64,000 nucleotides of DNA from Adiantum capillus-veneris (lineage: Eukaryota > Streptophyta > Polypodiopsida > Polypodiales > Pteridaceae), in assembly GCA_014529385.2 (NCBI GenBank), contig CM043964.1, forward strand, positions 139,400,529 through 139,464,528, read 5' to 3'. The stretch's first letter is position 1. Every line of letters begins with the position of its first letter. A program made the position numbers and the translations under genes. Shown here one piece after another: positions 53,491 through 64,000 of this stretch. The notes beneath the pieces were generated by a model that was not told the origin of the DNA, did no database searches, and was given only the letters and a program-made list of their open reading frames with translations.

Positions 53491-53841
53491 AAATGTACAA
53501 AATGTTAAAAATAAACAAAGTTTTTGTCTTAAGACTCTCTTTTTCTTTATTGTGCACAAAAATGAAGTAGTATGCATGCTTAGATCAAGTTTGCGGAGAC
53601 GACGTCTCCCAAACACCGAGTAGAGCTTGTCACTCTACTATGGAAGCTTGATAGGACTAATGTGCAGACATGCTTGCGGCAGCCTCAGGCTCTCAAGCGC
53701 CAAATGGAGTAGTCATCCATTGTGGAATGATGTCGTAGGGTAACATAGGGATCCTCTACCTGCTAAGAAAAGGACTCATGAATATGATTTATCTTCTCTA
53801 CACCATAGTCGAGGACGACTATGATTTCAAGAGAGAGGTAA
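53491..53841 (+). other. G2 3' untranslated part and purine tract
   Basis: Non-coding. It ends in aagagagaggtaa directly before the 3' LTR, a purine-rich tract at the expected place for second-strand priming. Confidence 0.7.
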
Positions 53842-55427
53842 TGTCATAATAATCAATATCTAATTCTCCTAAATGATTTTCTCATGTTAAACTGATCATT
53901 TAATATGGGGAAGTGCCAGGGGAGAAAAAGCTAGAATATTGGTTAAGCTAGCAGACCGGCCATAGTAGGGATCCAAAGGAGGGAAAATAGGGATCCAAAG
54001 GGGGGGCCATCTGCAAAAGAGCCATGTGCAACAATGGGCTAAAAAGAGCCTAAGGTTCAGCCCATTAAGACTTCCAAAATGCTAAGGTTCCAAAATTCAA
54101 AGGTTGTGTCCAAAGGTCAACCATAGGGGAATTGGATGCTTTGTGTGTGTACAAAAAAGTCTTTGCAATCCCTACTTAGGAGGGGGCGAGCCTTGCATGT
54201 AGGGGATGAGAGAGAAATCCACACACACACACACAAGCTCCCTTTACACAAAGGGAATGAGGGACACATGTCAGCTCCCTAGCCCAGATGCCCACAAGCT
54301 GTACCCAATTTCTATTGGATGGCCTTGGAGGTGGACCAATGAGAATTAGGCTAGAGTAAATCTAGTTTAATTAATTTAAAATCACTTAATAAAAGAACCA
54401 ACGAGAATTAAGTCCTCTAGAAGACTATTGGACAGTCTCCCAAGGGGACCAATGAGCATTCAACAGCCCAATGGCTTGCCTGATTCCTATTGGCCAGGAG
54501 GCAAAGAGGTCCAATGAGAGTTTAGTTGAATTATTAAATTACCTAAAGCTCTCACAAAAGGGGAAAGGGGGACACATGTCAAAAGGCTATCACTTACGCT
54601 GCTTAATAGTCATTGGCTAGCCCTGGGGAGGTCCAATGGGGGGATAGCAAGAGCAATTAGCAAGAGGGCTCGCCCAAGAGAGAGAGGGGGCTGATTTTTG
54701 CAAGGCATTATCACACACACACTCTCACACAATCTCAAGTGTGAAGAAAAGAAGACTATCTCTTCACAAGCTTTAATGGAGAGCTCATCACCTACTCCAA
54801 GCTTGTGAGATAGAATCCTACATCGACACACTCTTGGCATGTGGATGCAAATCCAACCAAGAGCCAAGCTTCAATGCATGCTCATCTCCTCTACCATGCT
54901 AATTACTAAGCTAATCTATGCTTATATGAGTGATTATGTGAGGATATGTACATCTTTCTCGTAAGATACTCCTTCTTCCTCTCAATCTACTCTCATACCC
55001 TGCTAGCTCTCACCATCTTCGAAGGTGTGTGAGGTCTTGGGTCTGAGACCGGGGATAATTGATGTTGTGTTTGCTAAGTGTTTTGCTTAGTGCATGAAGC
55101 TTTCATCTTCATTGCACTAGCTAGTCTTGAAGGAACACAAAGAATTGTATTGTACAATGTCTCTCTTGATGGGAGAAACTACAATACAAAGCCTTTTGGA
55201 GGGGGGACCGGCTCCATGCAAATCCGGTCCTCAACTGTTGTCAATAGCTTAATTTCTCTCTCTTTTGAAAGTATTGTTCATGCTATCTAACTAGGTGTTA
55301 TGCTTTTCATTTCTCTCTCCACCCAAGCACTCTTGTAATTCTCATTAGGAATCTATTCTAATGAAATGCCCACTACGTTCATGCTAATTTCTGCTACACA
55401 CAAGTTTTTAGGCCATTAAATGTTAGA
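53842..55427 (+). repeat. G2 3' LTR
   Basis: 1586 bp, homologous to 48828-50510 without the 101-bp insertion. Its last bases are tgttaga instead of tgttaca; the target copy GATGA follows directly. Confidence 0.96.
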
Positions 55428-55432
55428 GATGA

Positions 55433-56690
55433 GTATGCTATTGATTGTGATTTTAGAGATGTGATTTCAGGAGTTACACTAGGGAAGAAGGAAGAATCAT
55501 TTACCCTACAAGATGATATCTTCTTTATGGCAATAGACTATGCGTTACTTACTCACTCCGTGAGAAAGTAATGTATGAATATCATGCTCCTCCTGATGCA
55601 GGGCGTAGAGGGATTTAGTCTACCCTAAAGGGGATATAACTATATTTCTATTGGCCTACCATGAAAGCAAACATACAAGAGTATGTTTCAAAATGTGTGG
55701 TATGCCAAAAGACAAAGTTTCATAGAGGGAAGCAACCTGGATTGCTTCAACCTTTGCCAATCCCTAATTCACCATGGGAGAGCATATCCATGGATTGCCC
55801 AAGCGTATCCATGGGAACACAGGAATATGGAGTACAGAAGAACGGCTTAGCGAACAAGCACATTTCATACATGTCAAAAAGACTATCGAAGCCCATCAAA
55901 TGGTAACCTTCTTTATATCACAAATCTTCAAGTACCACAGCTTGCAAATGTCCATAGTGTTGGATAGAGATCCTAGAATGACTAGTAATTTTTGGAATGG
56001 TCTCTTTAAAAATTATAGGTACAAGGTTAAACTTCTCTTTGGCCTATCATCCCAAAACGGATGGTCAAAGTGAAATAGGTAACCTAACCATTCTTGATCT
56101 ACGAAAAGCATATGTCACAGAAGTAGATAAAAAGTCCCAATGGGAGAAGTACTTACCCTTAGTGGAGTATGCTTATAATAATACTGTACATAATTCCATG
56201 GAAAAAGCACCTTTTGAGCTGATAGAGGGAAGATAAAAAAGTCCCTTGCTACTCAAGGTACATGGGAAGATCTTCGTTGCATATGAATATAGTCGAGACC
56301 TACAAGAATCTTTCCAAAAGATTAAGGATGCTATATCCATCTCTTAACAAAGGCAAAATACTACTGCTGATAAGCATAGAAGAGCCCTAGCCTTTAAACA
56401 AAATGATTGGGTCTTACTTAAGTTTCCCAAGGCTCGATTAAGGCACAAAATGGGCAATAATCCTACAGGACACCAAAAGTACTATGCTAAGTTAGCAAAA
56501 AGGTACTATGGTCCCTTCCAAATTCTTAGACCAATCGATCAGATGGCCTATCAACTCAAATTGCCCAGCCATTGGCTCATACACAATGCTTTCCATGTGA
56601 GCCTACTAAAGCCTTACAAAGGAGAGCCACCGCAAGAACCAATCATTGAAGACCCACTGGAGATCGAGGACCAAGAAGAGGTTCTATAGC
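55433..56690 (+). pseudogene. pol: G1 integrase, right half of the interrupted polyprotein
   Basis: It resumes the frame cut at 48827 (EYAIDCDFRDVIS). Integrase pieces: MKANIQEYVSKCVVCQKTKF, NSPWESISMD followed by a 12-bp deletion relative to G2, VLDRDPRMTS, HPKTDGQSEIGN, KYLPLVEYAYNNTVHNSM and [16 protein letters not shown]. The end ([31 protein letters not shown]) is better preserved than in G2. Stops and frameshifts are scattered through it, and the N-terminal HHCC part is decayed. Confidence 0.9.
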
Positions 56691-56853
56691 CCAAGTCCAT
56701 TCTCTGACATGAAGACAAGGTATTACGAGGTGGTAAGATTATTCGACAATATCTTATTAAGTTTAAGAACTATCCTTTTAAAGATGCTAGATGGACGCAA
56801 GGCATACAATTAAAGGATGACCTAAACCTTGTCAATCCTTACAATGCTTCCTA
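56691..56853 (+). pseudogene. pol: G1 chromodomain
   Basis: After a TAG at the end of EDQEEVL the same frame reads PKSIL, another stop, then HEDKVLRGGKIIRQYLIKFK and NYPFKDARWTQG. Same domain as in G2, in frame with the integrase tail apart from the two stops. Confidence 0.85.
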
Positions 56854-57213
56854 GAGTAAGAAAATGTAAATATGTTTAAATGAACAAAGTTTTTGTCTTA
56901 TAAGACTCTCTTTTTCTTTATTGTGCACACATGTTAATGAGTATGCATGCTTAGAATCATGTTTGTGGAGATGACGTCTCTCAAAAATCAAGTAGAGCTT
57001 GTTACTCTACTATGGAAGATTGTTACGAACTAATGTGCAGACATGCTTGCGACAGCTAAGGCTCTCAAGCACCAAATGAACTAGTCATCCATTCTGCAAA
57101 GATGTCTTAGGGTAAAATAGGGGTCCTCTACCCGCTAGCAAATGGACTAATGACTAGGCTTTATCTTCTCTACCTCATAGTCGAGGACAACTATGATTTT
57201 AAGAGAGAGGTAA

Positions 57214-58805
57214 TGTCATAAAAACTAATATCTAATACTCACAAATGATTTTCTCATGTTAAAGTGATAGAGGGAAGTACCAGGAGAGTAAAATCTAGAA
57301 TATTGGTAAGACTGCAGACCTCGTCTCTGTCAGGGATCCAAAGGAGGGAAAATAGGGATCCAAAGGGGGATAGCCTGCAAAAGGGCAATGTGCTTAAATG
57401 GGGCTTAAAAGAACTAAGGTTCAACTCCATTAAGACTTCCATAGGTTAAGGTTCCAAAAAAATTAAACATTTTATCCAATGGCCAAAGTATAGGGAAATT
57501 GGATGGTCATGGGGAAGACTAAAAAGTCTTCCCACATTCCTAGGAGGAGGGGGCAAGCCCAATTTGTAGGGGATGAGAGAGAAACACACACACACACACA
57601 CACACTCTCCAAGTATTCCCCTTATCACAAAGGGAATACTCGACACATGTCAAGTTCCTAGGCTAGTTGGCTCCAACCTCCCCTCAAATCCTATTGGATG
57701 GCCATAGAGGTGGACCAATGAGAATTAGGCTAGAGTAAATTTAGTCTAATCAATTAAAAAATGCTTGATAAAATAACCAATATAAATTAAGCTCCCTAGA
57801 AGACTATCGGACAGTTTACCAAGGGATCCAATGAGCATTTAGCAACCCAATGGCTTGCCTAATTCCTATTGGCCAGAAGACGAAAAGGTCCAATGAGAGA
57901 TTATATAAATTATTTAAATACATGAAGCTCTCATGAAAGGGGAAAGTGGGATATATGTAACAAGGCTATCACTTATGCTTCTTAATTGTCATTGGCTAAG
58001 CTTTGTAGGGGCCAATAAGATGCCAGCATGAGCAAATAGCAAGAGGGGTCGACCAAGAGAGAGAGGGGGCTGATTTTGCAAAACGCATTGACACACACAC
58101 ACTCACACAACTCATGTGTGGAGCAAAGAACTCTCTCTCCTTCTTCTCCAAGCTTTAATGGAAAGCTCATCATCTTCTCCAAGCTTTTGAGAAGGGAGGC
58201 CTACACCAACAACTCTTGGCTTTGTGATGCAAATCCAACCAAGAGACAAGCTTCAACGGTATGCTCATCTCCTCTACCATGCTAATTACTAAGCTAAGCT
58301 ATGCTATTAGAGTGATTATGTGAGGAGAATACTTCTTTCATGTAAGATACTTCTTCTTCCTCTCAATCTATCCTCATTCCCTGCTAGCTCTTACCATTTT
58401 TGAAGGTGTGTGAGGTCTTGGGACTGAGGCTTGGGACACTAGGTGTGATTTTCAAGAATAATTTGGTGCATGAAGCTTCCATCTTCATTGAACCAATGAG
58501 TTTTGTCAAGGAACACAAGAATTGTATTGTACAAAAGTCTTCTTTGATGGGAGAAGCTAAAATACAAAGCCTTAATGGAGGGGGGACAGGATCCATGAAA
58601 ATCCGTTCCTCAATTGTTGTCAATTGTTCTATTTCTCTCTCTTTTCAAGAATTGTCAATGCCAAATTAGCTAGGTGTAAATTTCTATGTTGCTTTCTCAA
58701 GTAAGTACTTTCTCTCTATGCTCATTAGTAACTTGCTTTTAATGAAATGCTCACTATGCTATCAATTTTTGCTACACACAAGTTACTAGTGTATTAAATG
58801 TTACG
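57214..58805 (+). repeat. G1 3' LTR
   Basis: 1592 bp, homologous to 44081-45767 but with short AC runs (57585-57606; about 58090). The terminal base is g rather than a. Followed by the target copy GTTTT. Confidence 0.95.
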
Positions 58806-59534
58806 GTTTTACAAGCCTACCAACGTTTGATCAATAGGCACAGCAAGCTGAGAGAACTTGTATCAAATTGAGATAAGAAGTGACTATGTGTGGATCATGT
58901 ACTTGGCAGCCAAAGTGTCAAGTGCAATCTCACAACATATGCCATCAACCTCTTTAACATACCACCTTTCATCAAGAATCTTGTCACACGAGGAAGAATA
59001 TAGAGATTTACTTACTAGATAGTCTTGTGGCATGTACATGGCAGTTGTGAAAAGCTCCACAAATAACTAATAGGACAAAAATTAGCAATCTTCACCAATT
59101 GATGGGTACAAAGTTTTGGAGGGACCTTTGCACATCCCTATATAGATTGCCTCAGAGAGCTTCACTCACTTTGTTTCAAGGACTGGCCAATCCATGGAGT
59201 TCCAATTGGTTGGTAGAGGAATCTTAACCAATGTACCTTTTTATTTCTTTGGTTGAGCTGGTAGCAGTGGTTGTAGAAGAAAATTCCCTAATGTGCAAGG
59301 CTCTTGCTAGATCTTCCAACATACTATAAGACACCAATGTGAGAATGGATTATAGATACGAGTCCTTCAATGCACTCCACTGGCTCCCATTCCTCGTACG
59401 ATAAAGGATAAACATTTGTAAGTGCAATATATCATGCCCTATTGCTTATTGGATGCGGTTTCTTTTCTCTCTCTTCAATATGGCCCTTCAAAAGGCCTCC
59501 AAAATCTCCTAATGGCTCCATAAGCCTAGTAGGG

Positions 59535-59556
59535 GTTAGGGTTTTCAAACCCTAAC
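59535..59556. promoter_or_regulatory. Inverted telobox pair (hairpin)
   Basis: gttagggttt, tc, aaaccctaac: a perfect 10-bp inverted repeat with a 2-nt spacer. Each arm contains AAACCCTAA, the plant telobox bound by telomere-repeat-like factors. Whether it acts here is unknown. Confidence 0.5.
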
Positions 59557-60389
59557 TCCCTAGGCCACATCAACCGTAGCTTTGTAGTCCTTTTGGGTTA
59601 TTTAACCCCTTGTCCTCTCATCCATTTCCTCAATTGGGCATGCCATGTCACCACCTTGTGACATATCCCCCTCTTGAAAGAATTGTAATTGCCCTTAATT
59701 ACACCTGCAAAAAAACCTAAGGATAGAAACTTTCTTCAGTAGATAGTTCCCATGCACTAAACTTTAGATCAATGACTTAGCTTTGCATTTAACTACATCT
59801 TAGTATTTCACTACTTCAAATGAGCCTTTAGTTTCTTCTTTAGTAGCTTAACACAAAGTCTTGTTTTACCAACAGGCCCTGCAATTTATAGATACATCCA
59901 TTTCAAAGACGAGGTTAACCTCAATAACAAAGGTTTCATTTTTTTTCTCTATGATGGTACTTGCTGAACAATGTCCTTTAGTTGTTGTGCTTTGTTTAAG
60001 CAAGATCCTTAGTCATTTCAGAAATTTTCATGTGGAAGTGGTAGAAAGTGTATGTCCGTCACTAATGATAGAGATGTATGTACATCACTCCTAAAGAGGA
60101 AAGACAACCAGTTTAAATTGGGGAATTATGAGGGCATATATTTCCATAAGAGAATGAAGAAAAAAATAGAGCCCTCTCTGGTAGCGTTGATTCCCTTAAA
60201 GGGATTTTTATCTCCCATGTGAGAATATTTTCTTCCAAGTGGCATTTTTATTTCCACTTCTAATATGGAAATGTTTTTTCTCATGTGGATATCTTCTTCT
60301 GTAATTCTAGAAGTACTTCCTTGTAGTAAAAATTGTTTTTTTAAGGATTTAGTTTCCCTTTTGAAAATTGTCTTCTTTTGTTCACATTT

Positions 60390-60403
60390 GTTCCACGTGG
60401 AAC
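60390..60403. promoter_or_regulatory. Perfect palindrome containing a G-box
   Basis: gttccacgtggaac, a 14-bp perfect palindrome centred on CACGTG, the core bound by plant bZIP and bHLH factors. Nearby (60170-60420) are several imperfect copies of the ttccaagtgg/ttccactt kind. No gene start is recognised next to it. Confidence 0.4.
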
Positions 60404-61560
60404 ATTTTCTCATGCCTTCCTTCTTTTTAATCCAATTCTCAAATATTTTCTAAAATTCTTTAAAATGCGTGGAAAAGCAAGTAAGGGAAATTTGCACAAG
60501 GCGGAGTGTACCCACATCTCACAATGTATGTCTACCCTTGCCTCATTTTTTAACTCTACCAAAATGGGCAGAGTTCTCTCTACCCCCGCCTAGTTGAAGT
60601 GCTACTTGCTTGTGTGCGAAACCCCTTCAAATTGTATTAAATGTAGTTTACTTGTTTATCCACACTTTAGCATCCTATCAATACAGGAATCATTTGCAAC
60701 TAAATTATATGCCTAAAACCCTCCTAATGACTTTCAAAAATGTAAACAATTACATATCCTATTGTGCATGATTTATTATCTCTTCTTACTTCCATTCAAT
60801 AAATTTATGCCTTGCTTATGGTTCATAAACAAATTAGGCTTAGGAAGGACGGGTCGATTCAATGAATCCCTAAACATTGATATACAATTTGACTATACCA
60901 TTACAAAGGGACACACAAATTTAAACGTTTATGAAACTTTAAGATTGCAAATAAATGATTTCTTTTTAAAAGTATATCTCATATTACATAGACTAATGGA
61001 AGCATAACACAAGGTAAGAATTGACACAACACATGTACCAAGAGAAAGTACATATTTCTATGTGAACTTCTTTATGATTGTTTTTTTAGAATTGTTTCAA
61101 GAATTTTGAGACATTATTTCTTCTTTATTGCTATGTTACTTGGGCTATGACGATTGGTGTCATAAATGCCAAATCCATATCATCTAAGAATGCGAATACG
61201 TGGGAAAATTTTATAACTTTGTTGATGATACTATATGCCAATGAGTTGGATCTATAACTCAATGTAGATGTTAAGACTAGTCATCTGACTTTTCATTCAA
61301 GAACTTTTTTATTCCTTTTTCATTATGCAATTTCAATTATTCATGCTTATTTGTGCCAAATGTGAGGATGTAGTAGTTGCACATGTAAGTATATTCATTT
61401 GTTTCACAATTTTAGTTGAAGGTTCCCCAAGTGAATGTAATATGCTACCTAGCAGCACCTACGTTGCACTTGCACCTACATGGCCATATTTTACATCTAT
61501 CCTTGACAACATTTTGTTTGTAGGAGTGTTGACATCTCTGACAAAAGCACTATTGGTTGA

Positions 61561-61900
61561 TTTGACCATAGGTTCCTCTCTACGCTATTCAAGTTTGGCT
61601 TGCTTTGTTGGAAACAATTGAAAATAGATGGTGGTATGTCTTGTTGGCAAAGTCTATTGGCTATGAAGCTACAACCACAAATGCAACTAGCATTTAAATT
61701 CTCCTATAATTTGGAGAGACGTAGAGGGGGTTGCCATGTGGTTGAAAATGCTACCTTGAGCTCTCTACAACTCAATTTATTTGAAGATTTGCAACGAGAA
61801 AAATAAAATTCTAAGAGTTTTCTGTGTCATTGAGCCATGGAAATACCATGATGGTGACTTTACTGCTTCACATTGTGAGTATTCTCTCTTATAAATCATA
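61561..61900 (+). other. Possible host exon fragments, unrecognised
   Basis: A plus-strand stretch after an ag at about 61568 reads TIENRWWYVLLAKSIGYEAT, and another near 61840 reads PWKYHDGDFTASHCEYS. Both look more protein-like than their surroundings, but I cannot name a family and neither extends into a long frame. They may be remnants of a spliced gene or chance. Confidence 0.2.
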
Positions 61901-62940
61901 CATCTTCCCTCTTCTATTTTTGTTGTGACTTCTATCTCCATCTAGGTGACGCTAGCAAGCAGTCCCTACAATCAACTTATCTTGCTTGATGCCTTGCTTA
62001 TGCGAATGAACTTTGTATCTTTACTGAGATGTAGTTGGAACCTCTCTTTGATTCATGGTTATGTTGCAACAAAATAGGGAAGCATACGGTTGTAATGTTA
62101 TTATATTCGATTTTTCCAACTAGGATGGAGGTTATCATGACTATTTTTTGTTTATTGCATTTGATTTGTCAAAATGGATTAGGTGATGATAGGTCCAAAC
62201 ACAGAGGCAGTAACACCTTTATCATGGAGGAAATCATGGCTACATTGAGCTTTGTTTCTTGCTCATCCTATTACGTACAATGTGCTTTAGTTCTCTCTAA
62301 GATCAATGTGTATTGAGGGATGAGGATCCATGATTGGTGGTAAGCCTCCGACATGATGTAGCTCATTGGAGGGGCAAGTGTCCAGCCAAGCACAAGGGGA
62401 GAGTAAAGGAATCCAAGGAAGGTAGGCCAATCGATGATCTTCTTGCAAATTTTATTGCAGAGGTAGGCAGCTCCATGCAGTTGTGGAGAATTTAGAGATA
62501 TGTAAGTATGATGTTGATGCATGGGAAATACAAACCCAAAAGTCTTTCCACAAAGCACTGTATTTCATGATGAGGTGGGTGTTGGTATCTTTTAATAGTC
62601 CATCTTCTAATGGGCCTAAGTTATTGATATGGTTTCATCTCATGTTCTGTTCTCGTGATGCATGTTGTTAGCAGGTCATCGCGATGAACATCTGTAGCAT
62701 AGGGATCTGGCACTAACCAAGTTTTTCAAAAATTATTTATTCTGAGCCTTGTTGACAAAATAATGGTGGGGTAGAGAACCCTTAGAGCACAAGTTTACAA
62801 GGCAGTCGATTTCAAAGAGCACAAGATTATACGCCAGATTTTGAGAACCATGATGAGAGATTGTTTTCAAAAAAGCTTATTTTCTGTAGAATTTCTTAGG
62901 ATTCCATTGGAACTTCTCAAGAAATCATAGCGATAATTGT

Positions 62941-62975
<35 letters not shown>

Positions 62976-63959
62976 ATTAAAGAGCTTTAACTTATTGAAA
63001 ATACTCAAAAGAGCTAAATACACTCTAGGATTATTTTCAAAATATTTGAATACTCCAGGATTAAACTTGCTCATGCCATTCAACTAACAAAGTTTCTGGA
63101 TGCAGCATAACTCACAGTAAGCTCTCTATAAAATACCAAAAATTTGATTTCCTTTTAAGAGAATGCAAAACCATTCGGTCATTAAATGTAATAGCACAAC
63201 TGTTGAATAGCTCTACTTATTCTCCTCTTTTTCAACTTCTATTGCCCTCTTCTTACGTACATATCCCTACCAACCATTTGTTCATTCCCTCAAGCCAAAG
63301 CTTGCCATAGGCTTTGCTTGATTTCATCTCATCTGTTATGGCAACCACCTTCACAATAAGTTTCTCCTTGAAATTAGAAAATAGGAATAGCAAGGCCTTG
63401 AATTTGCATTGGATTGGCAAAATCTTCCTAGCTACAACCACCAGCCTTTGATTTCCAAGAGCGTCTTGGGAAAACAATCAACTTTTATTTGTAAGTGTAC
63501 ATGGAGGCAGTATACTTCATCTTGCAAACTGTTTAATTAGTTGTTCTTCCTTTGATAATCAACTAAAATGCCAATATTAATTGCGGGGGAAAGCTTCTTG
63601 GATATACCATCTGCCTTGAGCTCTTCCAAAGTGAATCTGCGACCTACCCTAACCTTCTTATTGTATTTAAGATTCTATGAGTGGGCAACACGACAAAGCT
63701 GTCCACTCAAATGAACTCGTTGATGATAAGGGTGGGAGAACATCAAGAAAGGGGATTTGATGTCACTGGTGGGTGGAGGCCCATATTTTTAAAAAACCCT
63801 TTACCACTTGCAACTAAATCAAACAACTCTCCTGATTTGTGCAAGACATTTTTGCTAATTAAGGCTAGAAAATATCGTTATAACCTAGCCTCAATTCAAA
63901 TCTAGAAATCTAACCATATGAATTCAAATGGTGAACAAACTTTTGAACTTGGGCTCTCT

Positions 63960-64000
<41 letters not shown>
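61901..64000. other. Non-coding, microsatellites at 62943-62972 and 63963-63999
   Basis: No gene recognised on either strand. A CT tract (62943-62972) and a TG tract reaching the end of the window (63963-63999) are the only clear features. Confidence 0.5.

Larger units (their letters stand above)
48828..55427 (+). mobile_element. G2, Ty3/gypsy chromovirus nested in G1, gag deleted
   Basis: 6600 bp with LTRs 48828-50510 and 53842-55427. Perfect target duplication GATGA (48823-48827 and 55428-55432) inside the G1 polyprotein. Primer site ttggtatcagagc at 50511, then a leader of about 400 bp. At about 50920 the sequence jumps straight into mid-RT: gag, protease and the first part of RT are missing. 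RT, RNase H, integrase and a chromodomain follow. The LTRs look nearly identical apart from a 101-bp insertion in the left one, so it is younger than G1. It shares the in-frame TAG in RT with G1. Confidence 0.97.
44081..58805 (+). mobile_element. G1, Ty3/gypsy chromovirus (interrupted by G2)
   Basis: LTRs 44081-45767 and 57214-58805, both beginning tgtcataaaaacta and ending tgttac(a/g). Flanked by the target duplication GTTTT (44076-44080, 58806-58810). Between them: primer site, gag with a serine/arginine-rich N-terminus, protease, RT, RNase H, then at 48827 the G2 insertion, then integrase and a chromodomain from 55433. The order protease-RT-RNaseH-integrase-chromodomain defines a chromovirus. 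Without G2 and one target copy the element would be about 8.1 kb. Many stops and small deletions show it is defective and older than G2. Confidence 0.96.
58811..61560. other. Non-coding, candidate LTR edge at 59663, no gene recognised
   Basis: No protein family recognised. At 59657-59663 gtgaca is followed by tatccccctcttg; on the minus strand this reads CAAGAGGGGGATA then TGTCACAAGG, like a purine tract plus LTR start, and the same spot forms a small hairpin (atgtcac/gtgacat). A telobox hairpin sits at 59535-59556 and a G-box palindrome at 60390-60403. Confidence 0.4.

Noticed and set aside
60126-60413. Minus-strand 95-codon open frame
   Set aside because: Low-complexity, palindrome-rich DNA; no domain and no sign of coding constraint.
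62035-62558. Overlapping 93-95-codon frames as host genes
   Set aside because: No recognisable domain, opposite strands overlap, no splice-supported extension seen.

Overview
This is land-plant nuclear DNA dominated by LTR retrotransposons nested in one another. The plant call rests on a PLS-class pentatricopeptide repeat (PPR) gene, Ty1/copia elements with tRNA-iMet primer sites, Ty3/gypsy chromoviruses with a C-terminal chromodomain, and long dinucleotide microsatellites. The intronless, highly repetitive PPR style, the gene poverty and the abundance of decayed elements make a homosporous fern my best guess; this is inference, not proof.

Layout. 1-1.4 kb: no gene seen. 1.4-4.1 kb: a minus-strand PPR open frame of about 850 codons built from 102-residue PLS modules, with its 5' end destroyed by a 47-bp tandem duplication, abutting tail-to-tail a plus-strand PPR fragment. 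4.1-6.0 kb: AT-rich DNA and microsatellites. 6.0-7.0 kb: a diverged gypsy LTR and leader, split by a non-autonomous copia-like element (7031-11127, TSD TCCAC). 11.1-14.9 kb: microsatellite, A-rich leader-like DNA and a long decayed open frame of unknown function (12404 to about 14330). 14859-19838: Copia-1. 20.1-24.7 kb (minus) and 25.9-29.6 kb (plus): two head-to-head relics of one old gypsy lineage; the first carries a roughly 285-bp periodic repeat with a 24-bp palindrome in each unit. 29611-41687: a large non-coding retrotransposon derivative (LARD-like), whose left LTR is interrupted by Copia-2 (30284-35242, TSD GGCTA). 41.7-44.1 kb: retroelement debris without genes. 44081-58805: chromovirus G1 (TSD GTTTT), interrupted inside its polyprotein by a second chromovirus, G2 (48828-55427, TSD GATGA). 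58.8-64 kb: no confident gene; LTR-edge candidates, a telobox hairpin and microsatellites.

How it fits together. Almost everything here is mobile DNA, and the nesting gives a relative chronology: gypsy relics, then LARD, then Copia-2; and G1, then G2. The two copia copies share one internal deletion that removes the catalytic centre of reverse transcriptase while gag, protease, most of integrase and RNase H remain recognisable, so this subfamily probably moves using enzyme supplied by another element. The PPR frame is the only candidate host protein gene; PPR proteins of this class bind single-stranded organellar RNA.
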